Origin: Diaporthe sp. PMI_573
Taxonomy: Eukaryota; Ascomycota; Sordariomycetes; Diaporthales; Diaporthaceae
Direction: 5' to 3'
DNA: 64,000 nucleotides
NCBI GenBank assembly: GCA_021399435.1
Contig: JAJTUP010000003.1
Location: forward strand, 2,418,001 to 2,482,000
The position numbers and the translations under genes are program-made. The notes beneath the pieces were generated by a model. That model did not search any database, was not told where the DNA came from, and saw only the letters and a program-made list of their open reading frames with translations. This document shows, piece after piece, positions 1 through 10,997 of this stretch; the stretch's first letter is position 1; the number at the start of each line of letters is the position of its first letter.

Positions 1-62
1 CTTTTTCTGACATAACACTCTTTCTTCTTCTCACCCCATCTTGTGTATTATTACCTGCGAAA

Positions 63-822
63 ATGTCTTCTCTTTGGAATGCCTTGACAGGGCAGAAGTC
101 CAACCAGAACAAGCCAGAACATAGCCATGCGCCGCCACCACCAGAACCCACCACCAACTTCACACCCCCTCCCTTCGATCCCTCCTCGGCGCAAGGTGTC
201 GACTCCTTCCTGAACAGCTCCGCATTCGCAGACCCCTCACAATTACACCCTCTCGCCGGCCTCAACAAGGACGCCCTCGAGTATATCACCCTCGAGGAAT
301 CCGCCGTCTCCGACCTGCCCGGCGGGCAGTCCGTCCTCCCCTCGCGCGGCTTCACAGACGACCTCTGCTACGGCACTGGAATCACATACCTCACCGCCCT
401 GTCGATAGGTGGCGCATGGGGCCTGCAAGAGGGTCTCAGGCGCAGCGCCGGTCAAGCGCCCAAGTTGCGGCTGAACTCTACACTGAACGCAATCACAAGA
501 CGGGGTCCGTTCCTGGGCAACTCGGCGGGCGTCGTCGCCATCGTGTACAACTGCATCAACTCGTACATTGGATATTTGCGCGGGAAGCATGACGCGTCCA
601 ACAGCATCGCTGCGGGCTTCCTGAGCGGGGCGTTGTTCAAGAGCACAAGGGGTCTGAGGCCGATGGCGATCTCGGGCGGAGTTGTTGCATCCGTCGCTGG
701 TGTGTGGACGGTAAGTTGTGCCTGTTTCGGGAGTTGGCTGGAAATAGACGAGTATGGCGCTGACGTTCTACTAGGTCGCACGGAAGACCTTCTTCCCAGT
801 CCCGGAACAACATCACGCGTAA
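63..822 (+). CDS. tim23: Mitochondrial inner-membrane import channel subunit Tim23
   Basis: Channel-forming subunit of the TIM23 translocase, which moves presequence proteins across or into the mitochondrial inner membrane with Tim17, Tim50 and the Tim44/mtHsp70 motor. Exons 63-710 and 775-822; the 64-nt intron 711-774 has a GTAAGT donor and CTAG acceptor and splices in phase 0, giving 231 aa (yeast Tim23 is 222). Reading through the intron would replace the conserved basic tail that follows VWT. Residues 1-95 are a Pro/Ser-rich, soluble intermembrane-space arm; residues 97-215 are the Tim17/Tim22/Tim23 domain with four hydrophobic segments near 101-122, 153-171, 180-196 and 201-215. Family-typical strings include GRxGPFLGN-like (146-153) and the Gly-rich segment after SIAAGFLSG. 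The start ATG is the first in frame and follows a pyrimidine-rich leader. Family assignment is firm; function is by homology. Confidence 0.95.
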
Positions 823-1558
823 ATTAGGGCGGCATAATTCTGACGGAAAGCAACTCAATCCGCCGAGCTCCATGATATTCACGAACCGGTTCACGCCGAC
901 TGGCTGCCGCATCGAACAGACAGTTGCGGTGAGGCCTTGGCCGGGGAAGCCAGCTGATGATTAGGACCAACAGAGGGTTCGGCAAGCGCTGGAGCGGATG
1001 TGATGGCTCGACAGCGATGCCTTCACAAATAGGTGGGATAATTCCATAGTCTTGTCGGTATAGTGGTGAGCGCATAGCAACGGATGATCTCTCCTCATCT
1101 CTGAAAACTTGTAACATTAGAAGGGGGGCTTCATGACCATAGAAGGCTGGGGACCAGAGCAGGCAGTGTGCTCAGGGCCGAGGAAATAGAAGAAACCGAA
1201 CCATATTCTTCCTCATTCCTCTCAGTTTCTTCGGGCATTTTCACTTGCTGTACAGGGCTGCTTCATGTGAAGCTGGGTGGAGGTCACAGTATGTATATAT
1301 GTCGACCTGGAGTTTTAACCCAGGCTGGTCACTGTGGTCGATTTCCAAGGCAACAAGATCATTTACTTCCAATGTTTACTTGCTACCGATCCCGCGCATC
1401 ATTGAATACCTACCCGTTCGTTCTTTCCAGCCTGCACGAATCTATCTCGCCCCATCGCTTCCACTTGGCTAGGTCCCTTCCCGCCACAGCAAAAGCAAAA
1501 CGTACAGAGTTCTTCTCAACCCTTGACCAATTTGACTGAGACGCCTTCCCACAAAAAA
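823..1558. other. Intergenic: tim23 3' end and leader of next gene
   Basis: No gene supported. It holds the presumed 3' UTR of tim23 and the upstream region of the gene starting at 1559. A TATATA-like stretch lies near 1292-1299, and the last 120 bases are C/T- and A-rich, as expected for a fungal leader. Confidence 0.6.
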
Positions 1559-2900
1559 ATGGAGGCGAAGGACCCGATGCAGGCCGATGCGAGCGCTCGC
1601 TGGCGGGAGTCCGCTGATCTGGACGAAGCTCCTACATTCACCACCCGCCAACATCTCGAGTACTTCATTGAACTGATCACCAACGAGTGGAAGAAGACCA
1701 CAGTGAAGTGGCATATTGCGTCAGCCGATAAGGTCACCTTGCCAAAATTCGACGAGCTGGAGATCTTTGACCCCGACGAGGACTCTGTGACCAAGATCAA
1801 TGTAGGCACAGTGCCTGAGTCGATCGTCTCCAAGGTGGACGCCTTGGAGCAGTTGCAGCGTATCGGCCTTCCTCATCTGCCCAAACTCATGTACTTGGTC
1901 AAGGAGGACCTTGAAAAATCCCCCTTTGCCCCTGATTTAGACGAGTGCAGCAACGACAACGAGGCCAACTTCACTGATATGGTGAGCGCCCAGCTTTGTG
2001 GTCCCTTCTGTGTACTATGATTTGGCATTAACCGTTTCTCTGTAGCTCATAGAGCTTGCTAAGCACCGAATTCATGCGGAATACGCCCATAAACAGGAGA
2101 TAGGATTTAATTTGGCGGCCGTCTTCGTCGACAAATCCGGCAACATGCAGCTGAAACAGTGCCACCTTCAGCATGATATAGACCTTGCGTCCTTCCTTGC
2201 CCTGATGGACAAGTATCCCCAGGAATTCGACCTGAACGTAACCTGGGCAGCATCCTTCTGGGATGGGAAGATACAAGATCTCAAGGGGAAGGGATACGAT
2301 GGCCACCCCAAGCTCGTGGAGATTGAGCAGCTCATTGCCGCACGCAAGTCCAGAGACTATGAAGCTGTCCCCAAATGGATGTTCTACAAGACCAACCAAC
2401 AGGTTGCCTACGCCAAACCCATTGAGAATGAGCACGACCTCAAGAAAATCCTTGAAATTGTCTCCAACCCTACGAAGAACAATCGGCTGGCATGCATGGT
2501 CAGGGTATGTCGGGTGAGACTCGTCTTGGTCTCCAGTCTGAAGGGGTACAGAGCCCTGCTGACATGTTTTCATTCTCAGGCTGTGGACAAGGACTTGATT
2601 TTGATCTCTGATGAGTTGAGGTTCTTCGAGGCGAAACTTGGGGACAGTGTTGCCCCCAGCGACCCGACAGCATCACCACATGCCCAAGGCGACCGCAGCG
2701 ACCAGCAACCCAACGACAAGCGCGCACCCGGAATCGATAGCTTTACTGCCGATAACTGCTCGTTCGACTCCTTGGCCAGACCCCTCGGCGTTGGGTTCAA
2801 TTTTGCCTTCTTGAGATGTGGTGATGATGACGAGGAGGAGGAGGAGGAGGAGGACAAGCAGCCCCCATGGAGCTCGATGAAGAACATCGATAAGAGCTAG
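1559..2900 (+). CDS. Unrecognised protein with acidic C-terminal tail
   Basis: I do not recognise a family. Exons 1559-1981, 2046-2504 and 2580-2900 give about 400 aa. Intron 1 (1982-2045) has GTGAGC...TGTAG; intron 2 (2505-2579) has GTATGT...CTCAG, is 75 nt and has no stop in frame, so it could be retained without breaking the frame. The start is the ATG after an A-run (a strong A at -3); an upstream in-frame TTG at 1523 is less likely. The first 330 residues read as a soluble mixed alpha/beta protein with many charged residues and no signal peptide or membrane segment. The tail from about residue 330 is Ser/Asp-rich and ends in a DDDEEEEEEED tract encoded by GAG/GAC repeats (2823-2855). An AATAAA-like signal lies 274 bp downstream at 3174-3179. 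Likely a fungal-specific hypothetical protein. Confidence 0.75.
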
Positions 2901-3408
2901 GAAGCATATTCGGCACGTCGTGATTCTCAGCCCTGATGAAGCTTGGAGTTGGAGGTCAGGTTTAAGAAAGCTGGTCAGAGTAGGGTGATCTGTAATGTCC
3001 TCTCTTGTGTCCACAAGAGACCGAAGACAAGAGTAGACGAACCTGTCTCCATCTGGCGTTGGTGTTGTACCGCATTGTATTGTGATTGGTTAGGCGAGCA
3101 GGAGTATGGATGATGTAGCTCTTGTGTGGTGTCTACCTGGAGCCTTCATGGTCACGCCGTGTTGTCTCCAGCTAATAAAAAGTCATTCATCGCAACTTTC
3201 CTTCACTAATCTGCCCCACAGTGTTGCTGCCCCCTGATCACAGCATCGGATCTGGCTGGAGCATGACGCCATCACAAGTAAATGTCAACAGACCTGTGGC
3301 TTTCGTCTGCTGGGCAACCATTCCGATATCGATCCTCAGTGCACGAAGTGCTGCTAACAACCTTCTGCTGCGACCTCAAGAATCAAGTCCCTCCACGAGC
3401 TAGTCAAG
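2901..3408. other. Intergenic with polyadenylation-like signal
   Basis: No gene supported. AATAAA at 3174-3179 on the + strand is a plausible 3'-end signal for the preceding gene. The rest is the presumed upstream region of the small ORF at 3409. Confidence 0.5.
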
Positions 3409-3653
3409 ATGTGCTACTGTTTGAGCTGGCCGTTTAAGAACGTCCAGTACGAGCCCGCGGCAAAATACAAAAACACCACCACGGGATACCGATATCAGTG
3501 GAACGGACAGTCGTGGGACCTGCAGGAGATACAAGTGCCAACTGTGAGTAGCCATTGTTGTTCCTTTCGTCAACTTACCACTGTGGCCGTTCCCCGTAGC
3601 ACGAAGAGAAACGGAGACAGCTCCCTCGAATGCTTCCAGTAAAGCTTCGATAG
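3409..3653 (+). CDS. Possible small protein of 62 aa, unrecognised
   Basis: A possible two-exon micro-gene: 3409-3543 and 3600-3653, with a 56-nt intron GTGAGT...CCGTAG that joins in phase 0 and yields 62 aa. The N-terminal 45 residues contain an aromatic-rich block (GYRYQWNGQSWDLQ) and the C-terminal 17 are basic. The donor and acceptor are good fungal matches, which is the main support. It lies just upstream of, and on the same strand as, the gene at 3831. It could be an independent small protein, an upstream ORF or non-coding 5' exon of the 3831 gene, or chance. No function proposed. Confidence 0.35.
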
Positions 3654-3830
3654 CCTCGCCGTGCCAAACTGTGGCTGCTCAATACAGTCCCCCCCGTCCT
3701 GACACCTCCTGGAACCATCTTGACCCAGACCCCGTCTTTTTTTGTTTGGCGGCCTTTCACCCAAACTTGTCCTATCCCTTGCACATTGTTCAGATTCGGG
3801 CAATTTGTCAGTCGACCAAATCTTCCCTTC

Positions 3831-5426
3831 ATGGCGAGCAAGGTAGACCACCAGCATAGCAACTACCTTGAGGACCCTGATTCCAGCGGTTCTTGGGAGA
3901 CCGTCAGCCAGTACTTTGCCGACTCCGATTCTAGCGATACGTGGCAGACCATCAGCCCTTCCCCTCCCCCTCGTGCAAAGATGAAGAGTTCGCGGAAGTC
4001 GTCAAAGTCTCCGCGCGTCACGATCCACACCCCTTCTGAGGAAGAGCTCCATCAGAGATACGCTGATCTCCGGGGTCGTCGCCCTCCCACCCCCTACGCC
4101 TACTCGCGTCACTCAACCCCAGACGAGGACGACCGCAAGGCAAACAAGTCGCCCAGACGCGACCAGTCTGCAGCTGAGTCCAATATTGCTGCCAACACTG
4201 CGGCCAATACCGCCGCCAATTCTGCACCTCCCGCAACCTCCACTGCCCCCGCTGATACTGCACCTCAGCTAGCCCAACCCACCTACACCTACGGCATCCC
4301 AAGTCAACATTTTGTCCCTGGTCAAGCTTTCCTCCAAACCTACCCAACGACAAACTTGGCACCCTGCCCAGTCTCAGTCAGCCAGCCAGGTCAAGCACCC
4401 TCAGTCTCTAGCAGCAACGATACCACCATGGAGGGATATCAGAACGCGTTCCCCAACAACCATGGAATACACTTTCAGCCTCAGGTCCCCGATACTTCTC
4501 TGGGACCGATGACTCACGTGTACCAGCCTCGTTTCGACAACGACAGTGTCGCGTTCACTCAACCTGGCATCGTCGTATGTCACCCCTCATCCTTCGTTTC
4601 AGTTCCCCCTCCCCATTTGACTCCCCTTCTTACAACCCCAATGCAGCCTTTTCGGCCTGCCACTTTCGCGCCGCAGCCAATCGTCGTTGCGCCAGCCGTC
4701 GCGCCGGTCATGCCTACCTTGATTGCAAGTGCCCCAGTGTATACGACCTTAGGCTACAAGAGCGATGACGGAATTGTTGCTCCACGCGTGCTTGCTGTGA
4801 GACGCATCTCACCCCGCATCTCGCGTCTTCCAAACAGAAAGTTTTGTTTTCAGACGCGCCTGCCTCCTGTCTGAGCATTGTTGCTAACTCATCTCTTCCT
4901 TTAGGGCCCCCAAGGCGTTGCCGTTCACATGCACGCTGGTCAGGCCACCGCCCCCATCATGCCTGTCGTCGCGCAGCAGCCCTACCCGGCTCAGCCGATG
5001 ATTGTCGGCGGTGGCCCGCCCGTCCAGGGTCCGCCCGTGATGGTCAGCGCAGGTGGTGTGCCCCCTGGACAGCCGGTGCTTGTGCACGGTGGTCACGCGC
5101 CCATGGGAATGGGAGGAGCGCCCATGATGATGCCAGGTAATTTGCCCACTCATTCCGCCCAGTATCCTGTCCACTACGAGCCCGCTACGGGCATCGGACA
5201 GACTGCTAGCGAGGTCGCTGCTGCATGTTTGACGAACCCTGAGCTCAACCGGCCGCAGGATTTTGAGCCCGCCGACAAGAACCCCTCGCGCATGTACATG
5301 GTCCGCCAGCTCGACGGCCACTACATCCAGATGCCGCGCGCAACGATCGATCATTTCGGAAAGGCAGCCCGTTGGTATGTCACAGATGACGGAGTCTTCT
5401 ATGCGGTGCGCTTGGAGGAGTGTTAG
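3831..5426 (+). CDS. Pro/Gln/Ala-rich low-complexity protein, unrecognised
   Basis: Exons 3831-4574, 4647-4796 and 4905-5426 give about 471 aa. Intron 1 (GTATGT...TGCAG, 72 nt) has no in-frame stop, so it is inferred only from its signals; intron 2 (4797-4904) has GTGAGA, a GCTAAC branch site and TTTAG, and is needed because it contains a stop. Start: first ATG in frame, giving MASKVD. Residues 17-42 hold a tandem pair of a motif DSS-x-(S/T)-W-x-T-(V/I)-S. A basic Ser-rich segment, an Ala/Asn/Thr repeat and long Pro/Val/Gln-rich stretches follow. The last 60 residues (from ADKNPSRMYMVRQLDG) look folded and are probably the conserved part. No membrane segment. Possibly a scaffold or RNA-associated protein, but that is speculation. 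Confidence 0.7.
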
Positions 5427-6045
5427 GGGAAGGGCATCTTGATGAAGAAGATGACGACATCGTCGGAAAAGAAAATAGCCCCGGGGGGGGGTCCGGAGTT
5501 CTCTGCGCATTCTCCGATTGATTTGGTCTCAGGAAAAGGACTCATATTTGCATTTCGATGATCATGAAGGTCAATTTTGGAAGGGTTTGAGGCGATCACT
5601 TGATCGATCTCCTCAGGGCTGTTGTTGACTCCCCAACCCAATTGAACGGACCACAGTCAGGAGACTTACCATACACCGAATGGTATTCGGCAGACAAACA
5701 GAAAAGGGTGGCATTCGTACTTCAATTGACATCCACACAGACCTTGCATTTCATACATGTGTTCGTGATGGTGTGAAGTGGAGTGAATTGAATGAGGCTG
5801 AAACTAGGTCTCCAAGAACCCCCCACCAGTTTGTGCACCAGGCCCGTTTAGTGCTGGGGAGCAGGCCCGCGGCCCTGGTCAGCGTGGGGGAGGGAACCCC
5901 CGCCTGGCATAGCTTATAGTTGGAGCTCCACTAAGAGCAACATCACCTCATTCCCTGCCGTGTAACCATTGCTTTCATTCTTTCGCATTGTCTATTTTCT
6001 TGACGCCGTTGATTAGCGCATTGTGATCAACCAGCTCATCCGAAA
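5427..6045. other. Intergenic upstream of dephospho-CoA kinase
   Basis: Nothing gene-like seen. There is a run of nine G at 5483-5491, and the 60 bases before the next ATG are a T/C-rich leader. Confidence 0.5.
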
Positions 6046-6870
6046 ATGCTCATCATAGGCCTGACTGGCGGCATCGCCACGGGGAAGTCGACGGTATCAT
6101 CCGTCCTCTCCTCGCCGCCGTACAACCTCCCCATCATCGACGCCGACCTCCTCGCGCGCAAGGTGGTCGAGCCAGGCACACCAGGGTACCGCGCGATAGT
6201 CGACTACTTCGGGCCGACCACGCCTGACCTCCTCGCGCCCGCCTCCGCAGAGATGCCCGAAGCCGGCCCGGCGGGCAAGGGCAGGCCGCTGAACCGGCCG
6301 GCGCTGGGGCGGCGGATCTTTGGGGACTCTACAGGAGCAAAGGAGGCGCGGGCGCGGCTGAATGGCATCGTGCACCCGGCGGTACGCAGGGAGGCGTACA
6401 AGGCGCTGCTGTGGGCGTACCTGACGGGAAGCTGGGCGGTGGTGTGGGACGTGCCGCTGCTGTTCGAGGTCGGCACGGACAGGCTGTGCGGGACGGTCAT
6501 GGTCGTCGCCGTCAAGGACCCGGCGGTGCAGATGGAGAGGCTGCGCGCGCGGGACCCGCACCTCAGCGCTGAGGACGCTGAGAACCGCGTGCGCAGCCAG
6601 GCGGACGTGAGGCTCAAGGCGAGGAGGTGCCAGGCCAGGGGCACAGGGAGGGGGGTCGTCGTGTGGAACGACGGGGACAAGGAGGAGCTGAGGCGGGAGA
6701 TAGATAAGGTCATGGCCGAGATCAGGGCGAGGAGTCCGTGGTGGTGGAGCACGGCGCTGTGGGTCTGCCCGCCGTTGGCTGTTGCTGCTGGTGTCTGGAG
6801 TCTCGTGGCGAATTGGAGGACCAATAAGAGGTGGGAGAAGGATGAGTCGAGGGAGAGGGCGAGGCTGTGA
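6046..6870 (+). CDS. cab5: Dephospho-CoA kinase with C-terminal membrane segment
   Basis: Last step of coenzyme A synthesis: ATP-dependent phosphorylation of the ribose 3'-OH of dephospho-CoA. A single exon of 274 aa starting at the first ATG (purine-rich CCGAAA context). The P-loop GLTGGIATGKST is at residues 5-16, the IIDADxxAR substrate/Mg motif at about 30-38, a GIVHPAVR-type motif near 107-114 and DVPLLFE in the middle, all diagnostic of CoaE/Cab5. Yeast Cab5 is 241 aa; the extra length is a C-terminal Trp-rich hydrophobic stretch (about 229-253) followed by a strongly basic tail, consistent with a tail-type membrane anchor. Very GC-rich with no introns. Enzyme identity is firm; membrane attachment is inferred from hydrophobicity. 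Confidence 0.93.
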   Translation: MLIIGLTGGIATGKSTVSSVLSSPPYNLPIIDADLLARKVVEPGTPGYRAIVDYFGPTTPDLLAPASAEMPEAGPAGKGRPLNRPALGRRIFGDSTGAKEARARLNGIVHPAVRREAYKALLWAYLTGSWAVVWDVPLLFEVGTDRLCGTVMVVAVKDPAVQMERLRARDPHLSAEDAENRVRSQADVRLKARRCQARGTGRGVVVWNDGDKEELRREIDKVMAEIRARSPWWWSTALWVCPPLAVAAGVWSLVANWRTNKRWEKDESRERARL

Positions 6871-7484
6871 AGACGCCAGAGACAGGGCTGCTGCTGCTGT
6901 CCGAAGCCATCGGAAGGCGAAAGGATCAGAGTATCGATATGGGCGGGAGCGGCGTCCGTGACAGGACATCTATAATTGCATGAGTCTGGTGGGCGGAGGA
7001 TTACATCTTCACTGGCTTGAATTCTGCTCTTTCTTTACCATTGATTTACTTGAAGCACCTGGGAAGATCAGAGTTGCAGAGTCTCACTGGATCACCTGCC
7101 ACAGGATAACCTACCATGGTTCATGTTGAGCAGACGCTGGTCGACGCAGGGACACACGACAAGGCATACTGATCTTTCATACACGGGCACGTGTTCAGGA
7201 AGCTCACGAGCTTGGACAAGCTTTCCCACAGGGGGCTACCTCCTGTATTTATGTGCTTGGGATCCCAGCAAGCCAGTGCTGCGAATACCACCAAACGGCG
7301 CTCCTTCCCATTGCAACTTTTTATCTGATCAGGCGCCCACTGCAGAGATGGCACCTGCCGCCCCCCAGCAACACTTTTAATTGCAAGACGGAACGGGAAC
7401 CTGACGCACTTCATCCGCTTCTTCTACACATACCAAACAGTCCGAAGTCCAAATCCACCCCGCCCGCCCACAGAGCTCGGCATC
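6871..7484. other. Intergenic
   Basis: No gene supported. It contains the 3' flank of the dephospho-CoA kinase gene and the leader of the gene at 7485. Confidence 0.5.
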
Positions 7485-9980
7485 ATGGGTCGCGGATCAG
7501 CCTGGCCACCGAGTTCCTTCGGGGAATGGATGGTCGGCCAGAACTTCAAGAGCGCGTCACGGCGTTGCTCAGGCCAGACGCAAATCCTCAAGGTCTCTCT
7601 CTCCGAAGATGAGGCCTCTGGCGACGAGACGCTCCAAATCACCTACCCAGGACGACATAGAGGAGGCAGCTCAGCCAAGCAGGCCACCCCACAGTCATCC
7701 TCATCTCGAAAGAAGGTCAGCTTCGATGGCGATCGCAAGCCACTCAAGTCAGCCCTGAAGAAGCAAGCAATGAGCCCGAGTGAGTCCTCCGACACACTAG
7801 TGGAAGACACCTCTGAAGACGACGCGACGACCGAAAAGGACGAGTCGTCAGCACTTGACGAGAGCGATACTTCCGAAGACGAGGTTTGGGCCAAGAAGAA
7901 GAAGCACAAGGCAGAAAGGAAGCCAAAACTAGCACCTGCCTGCAAGAAAGAGACCGATTCCGAGGATTCTTCGGCCGCTAAGGACGCCCTTCCCCACGAG
8001 ACATGCGACTGCAAAGACTGTGTCCAGGGACGCAGGATTCTCAAAGCCATGATGAAGCTCGAAGCAAAGAAGGCAACCGGTGAAGGGTCCAAGAAAGCCG
8101 ACAAGGAGAAACAGAAGGGCAAGCAAAAGGGCACGAGAGCGAAAACCGAAGCCACATCTACAGAGGCGAGCGAAACGACAGAGACCGAAGCTACAGAAGA
8201 GGACAAAGAGCCACCCTCGAAGCAGAAGAAGAAGAAAGGCCAACCTAAGGACACCGAGAAGAAGCCTTCTCCCAAGGAGAGCAAGAAACCATCGCCAAAA
8301 ACTGAAGAGCCGAAACAGGCCGTCGATAAAACCGCCTTCAAGCTGCCTCCATACCCAAAGAGCATGGAGCCAAACCTTATCATGCCCATCAAGTCCAATG
8401 TTGTTCAATGCGAGCACACAATTGAAGGTCCCAACGATCCACGGCCCAACGCATTCATGGACAGTGGGAAGGGTATCTTGCGAGTGTACCATGGACCTGT
8501 CTGGGGAAACCACACAGGCGAGCTCTATGGTGCTGTCAACCCCTCCAAGTTGTCGCCACTGCCACCATATGCGAGACCTGATCTTTATTATCCTCCCGGC
8601 TGGGCTGGAACACGACAGTTTGATCATTTCCCTCCATATCCACCCCATCCTCCCTATCCTCCCTTCCCTCCAGGTGGGCCTTCACCTCGCCCACGTCCGG
8701 CTGGCCCTCCACCAGGCACGCCCACTGGCCAACAACCGAGTGGTCCTCCTGCAAATGGAATGGGACTCGCCGGGTTACGTTGGCCGGGGACGCCACCCAT
8801 GCTTCGAGAACATCGAGCCCATGAGAAGGCCAAGGCACGATCGGAAGCCACCAACAACGTTGGACCTTCGAATGCCAATTTGCCAAATAAGAATACCCCA
8901 GAAGGCAACAATGAAGCGTGGGCCTCGGGTGATGGCAATCAGGGCTGGGGCAATGATGGGAATGCCAATGGAGGCGGTGACGCTTGGGGTCAGACGTCTG
9001 GCGGAGACGGCAAGCCCAAAGAGTTTGACTTTGGCTTCCTGCACGAAAATAAATCCTCAGTGAATGACAAGAGTGCGAAAGGTAGCCCGAACGCTGGTTG
9101 GAGTAAGTACAATGACCCTCCCCTTTCAAGACCACTCTTCGTGGCTGACCACTTCCAAGATGCCGGCGGAGGCGACAGCTGGAACCAGCAGGGCGAAAAG
9201 AAAGCAGGTGGCACAGCTTGGGGAGAGTCCGGCAATGACGGCTGGAACAATGCAGGCGGCAATACCGGAAACAGCAATCAGAACTGGGGAGCTGGGTCTC
9301 ATCATGGATCCCAGGGCAATGCCAACAATGACCAAGGCTGGAACGCACAAGGCTCGAATCGCAATAGTCCTCAGGGAGGAAATGCGAATAATGGCCAAAG
9401 CTGGAACCAGCAGGGCTCACACCGGAATAGTCCTCAGCAGGGAGGTACGAACGCGGGCCAAAACTGGAACCAACAAGGCTCAACTCACAATAGCCCTCAT
9501 GGAGGGAACGCTTGGGGCGGGCCTCCAGGATCCAAGCCAGCCTCTCACCACTCCCGGCCCCCAAGCAACATCGGTGGTGGCTGGGGCAGCAATACAAACA
9601 ACAACGATCCTTCGGGCAACATGCCAGGCTCTTGGAACAATAATTCAGGGCCCCAATCTCGAAATCCAAGCGGATCCCAGCAGCCTCCCCAAGGTTGGAA
9701 CGGCCATGGCAACTCTCCCCCTACCGGCGATGGCGCACATGGGTGGGGCGACCCCTCTGGACCCCCAGGACCACCATTTTCCGGCCAGGGTGGTGATCAA
9801 GGCTGGGGAGGAGGGAGCAACAGAGGTGGGAATCAGGCGGGCAATTGGAACGCGGGAGGTGCAGGCCCAGGCCCAGGAGCAGAATGGGACAATGACCCAT
9901 CCAACAACGCTGGACCGACCACCAACTCGTGGGGGGCTAACATTGCTGGGGACACCAAAGGTGCGGCAACGAATTGGTAG
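7485..9980 (+). CDS. Large low-complexity protein with Asn/Gly/Trp repeats
   Basis: Unrecognised fungal protein. It is open from 7485 to 9980 (831 aa), but a canonical 57-nt intron probably lies at 9103-9159: GTAAGT donor, GCTGAC branch site, CCAAG acceptor. Removing it fuses NAGW to NAGGGD and restores the repeat pattern, giving 812 aa. Layout: Ser/Lys/Glu-rich N-terminus (to about 285) with a Cys cluster ETCDCKDCVQG at about 171-181 and basic tracts; a compact conserved-looking block (about 285-380) ending in PYARPDLYYPPGWAG; Pro-rich region (about 385-430); then a long Gly/Asn/Gln region punctuated by Trp, made of degenerate copies of a WNQQG...NSPQGG unit. No signal peptide or membrane segment. 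The C-terminus resembles prion-like or GW-repeat disordered proteins; whether it is RNA-related is unknown. Confidence 0.8.
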   Translation: MGRGSAWPPSSFGEWMVGQNFKSASRRCSGQTQILKVSLSEDEASGDETLQITYPGRHRGGSSAKQATPQSSSSRKKVSFDGDRKPLKSALKKQAMSPSESSDTLVEDTSEDDATTEKDESSALDESDTSEDEVWAKKKKHKAERKPKLAPACKKETDSEDSSAAKDALPHETCDCKDCVQGRRILKAMMKLEAKKATGEGSKKADKEKQKGKQKGTRAKTEATSTEASETTETEATEEDKEPPSKQKKKKGQPKDTEKKPSPKESKKPSPKTEEPKQAVDKTAFKLPPYPKSMEPNLIMPIKSNVVQCEHTIEGPNDPRPNAFMDSGKGILRVYHGPVWGNHTGELYGAVNPSKLSPLPPYARPDLYYPPGWAGTRQFDHFPPYPPHPPYPPFPPGGPSPRPRPAGPPPGTPTGQQPSGPPANGMGLAGLRWPGTPPMLREHRAHEKAKARSEATNNVGPSNANLPNKNTPEGNNEAWASGDGNQGWGNDGNANGGGDAWGQTSGGDGKPKEFDFGFLHENKSSVNDKSAKGSPNAGWSKYNDPPLSRPLFVADHFQDAGGGDSWNQQGEKKAGGTAWGESGNDGWNNAGGNTGNSNQNWGAGSHHGSQGNANNDQGWNAQGSNRNSPQGGNANNGQSWNQQGSHRNSPQQGGTNAGQNWNQQGSTHNSPHGGNAWGGPPGSKPASHHSRPPSNIGGGWGSNTNNNDPSGNMPGSWNNNSGPQSRNPSGSQQPPQGWNGHGNSPPTGDGAHGWGDPSGPPGPPFSGQGGDQGWGGGSNRGGNQAGNWNAGGAGPGPGAEWDNDPSNNAGPTTNSWGANIAGDTKGAATNW
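9333..9510 (+). repeat. Coding tandem repeat (about 20-residue units)
   Basis: Three adjacent degenerate units encode (G)WNxQGSxxNSPxGG-type peptides with conserved Trp, the NSP tripeptide and Gly pairs. Unit length is about 57-63 bp. Further, looser Trp/Gly copies lie on both sides. Confidence 0.7.
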
Positions 9981-10997
9981 TGGCAGTACTGGGGTCGGCC
10001 TCGGTATCCTCCGTGTCATAGGTATGGTTACTGGAGGTGACTAAAACTATGGCATGAGCTTTGAGAGACGTCGGCGCTCTGGGGACTCTGTGATTTTATT
10101 GTCTCTTTACTGCTTCTCCCGTCCAGCGTTGGTTTCTTTGCCTACCACACATAGAGTGGATGGTACCGGGCATGGGATTCGAATAGATCGATCACAAGGA
10201 TCTGATTGACACCGGATCATCAAGATGCGCTGATGAGAAGAGAGCCTTTTGGAGGTTTTAGAGGCGATGATCTGATGTGAGTTGGAGACTCAATGCCGAA
10301 ATCGAGAAGCAGAGCCGCATGGCTAGCTGCTGTGGCTTGCACATCATTCAGCACAGGCATTATGTGGTTTGATTAGAGAAGCCTTTTACAAATCGCCGAG
10401 CTTTACTGCAGATGTGATCATCGCCTAGACCTACCAGATGACCCAGCCAGCCGGATCCCACTTTAACTAGAAGTAGGCCGTTGTTTCTTAGCCAAGCCGT
10501 CTTTTCTGGCGATCCATTTTCATAGCACACCAACAACGGCTCTTCGGCCTCATAGATCAGTCATCGAAGCGTGCGCCCCCCCCCCCCAAAGCTAGACACT
10601 GGACACCTCTTTCGTCAACGGCACGCGCACGTGGCTGGTCCAATGGCTTGTGGCCAGGCTATCGATAATCTCTGTGACTGAGGGCTGGGGTGCTGTCCCG
10701 AACAGTCAAAAGAGTCACCAGCGTGTGGGAGAACCTTTCAGAGTGGTGAGTTAAATTTCGCAGAACTACCTAACACAATGCCAGATTCAGCACGAAATTT
10801 TGTGTAGCCCACGGAACCCGTTCCCCGGAAACGAAACGAAAAAAAAATACACAAGCCACGTTGGTGTCAATCTGTTGGTGGCAACTGAGACTATTTCAAT
10901 TTAACCAAAACGCATACCACTCTGAGAACTGCCTGGCAGAAGCGATGATCACGTCACCTCGACTAAGCGAGAGGAAACAATGTAGGCAGGCTCGGCC
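9981..10997. other. Convergent intergenic region
   Basis: The two flanking genes point at each other, so this holds their 3' ends. No coding region is supported. A run of 12 C lies at 10576-10587 and an A-run near 10840-10847. Confidence 0.55.

Noticed and set aside
6097..6969. 290-codon minus-strand frame opposite dephospho-CoA kinase
   Set aside because: Arg/Pro-rich shadow caused by high GC at third positions.
8536..9669. 377-codon minus-strand frame opposite the repeat protein
   Set aside because: Reflects the repeat's codon pattern; Cys/His/Ser-rich nonsense.
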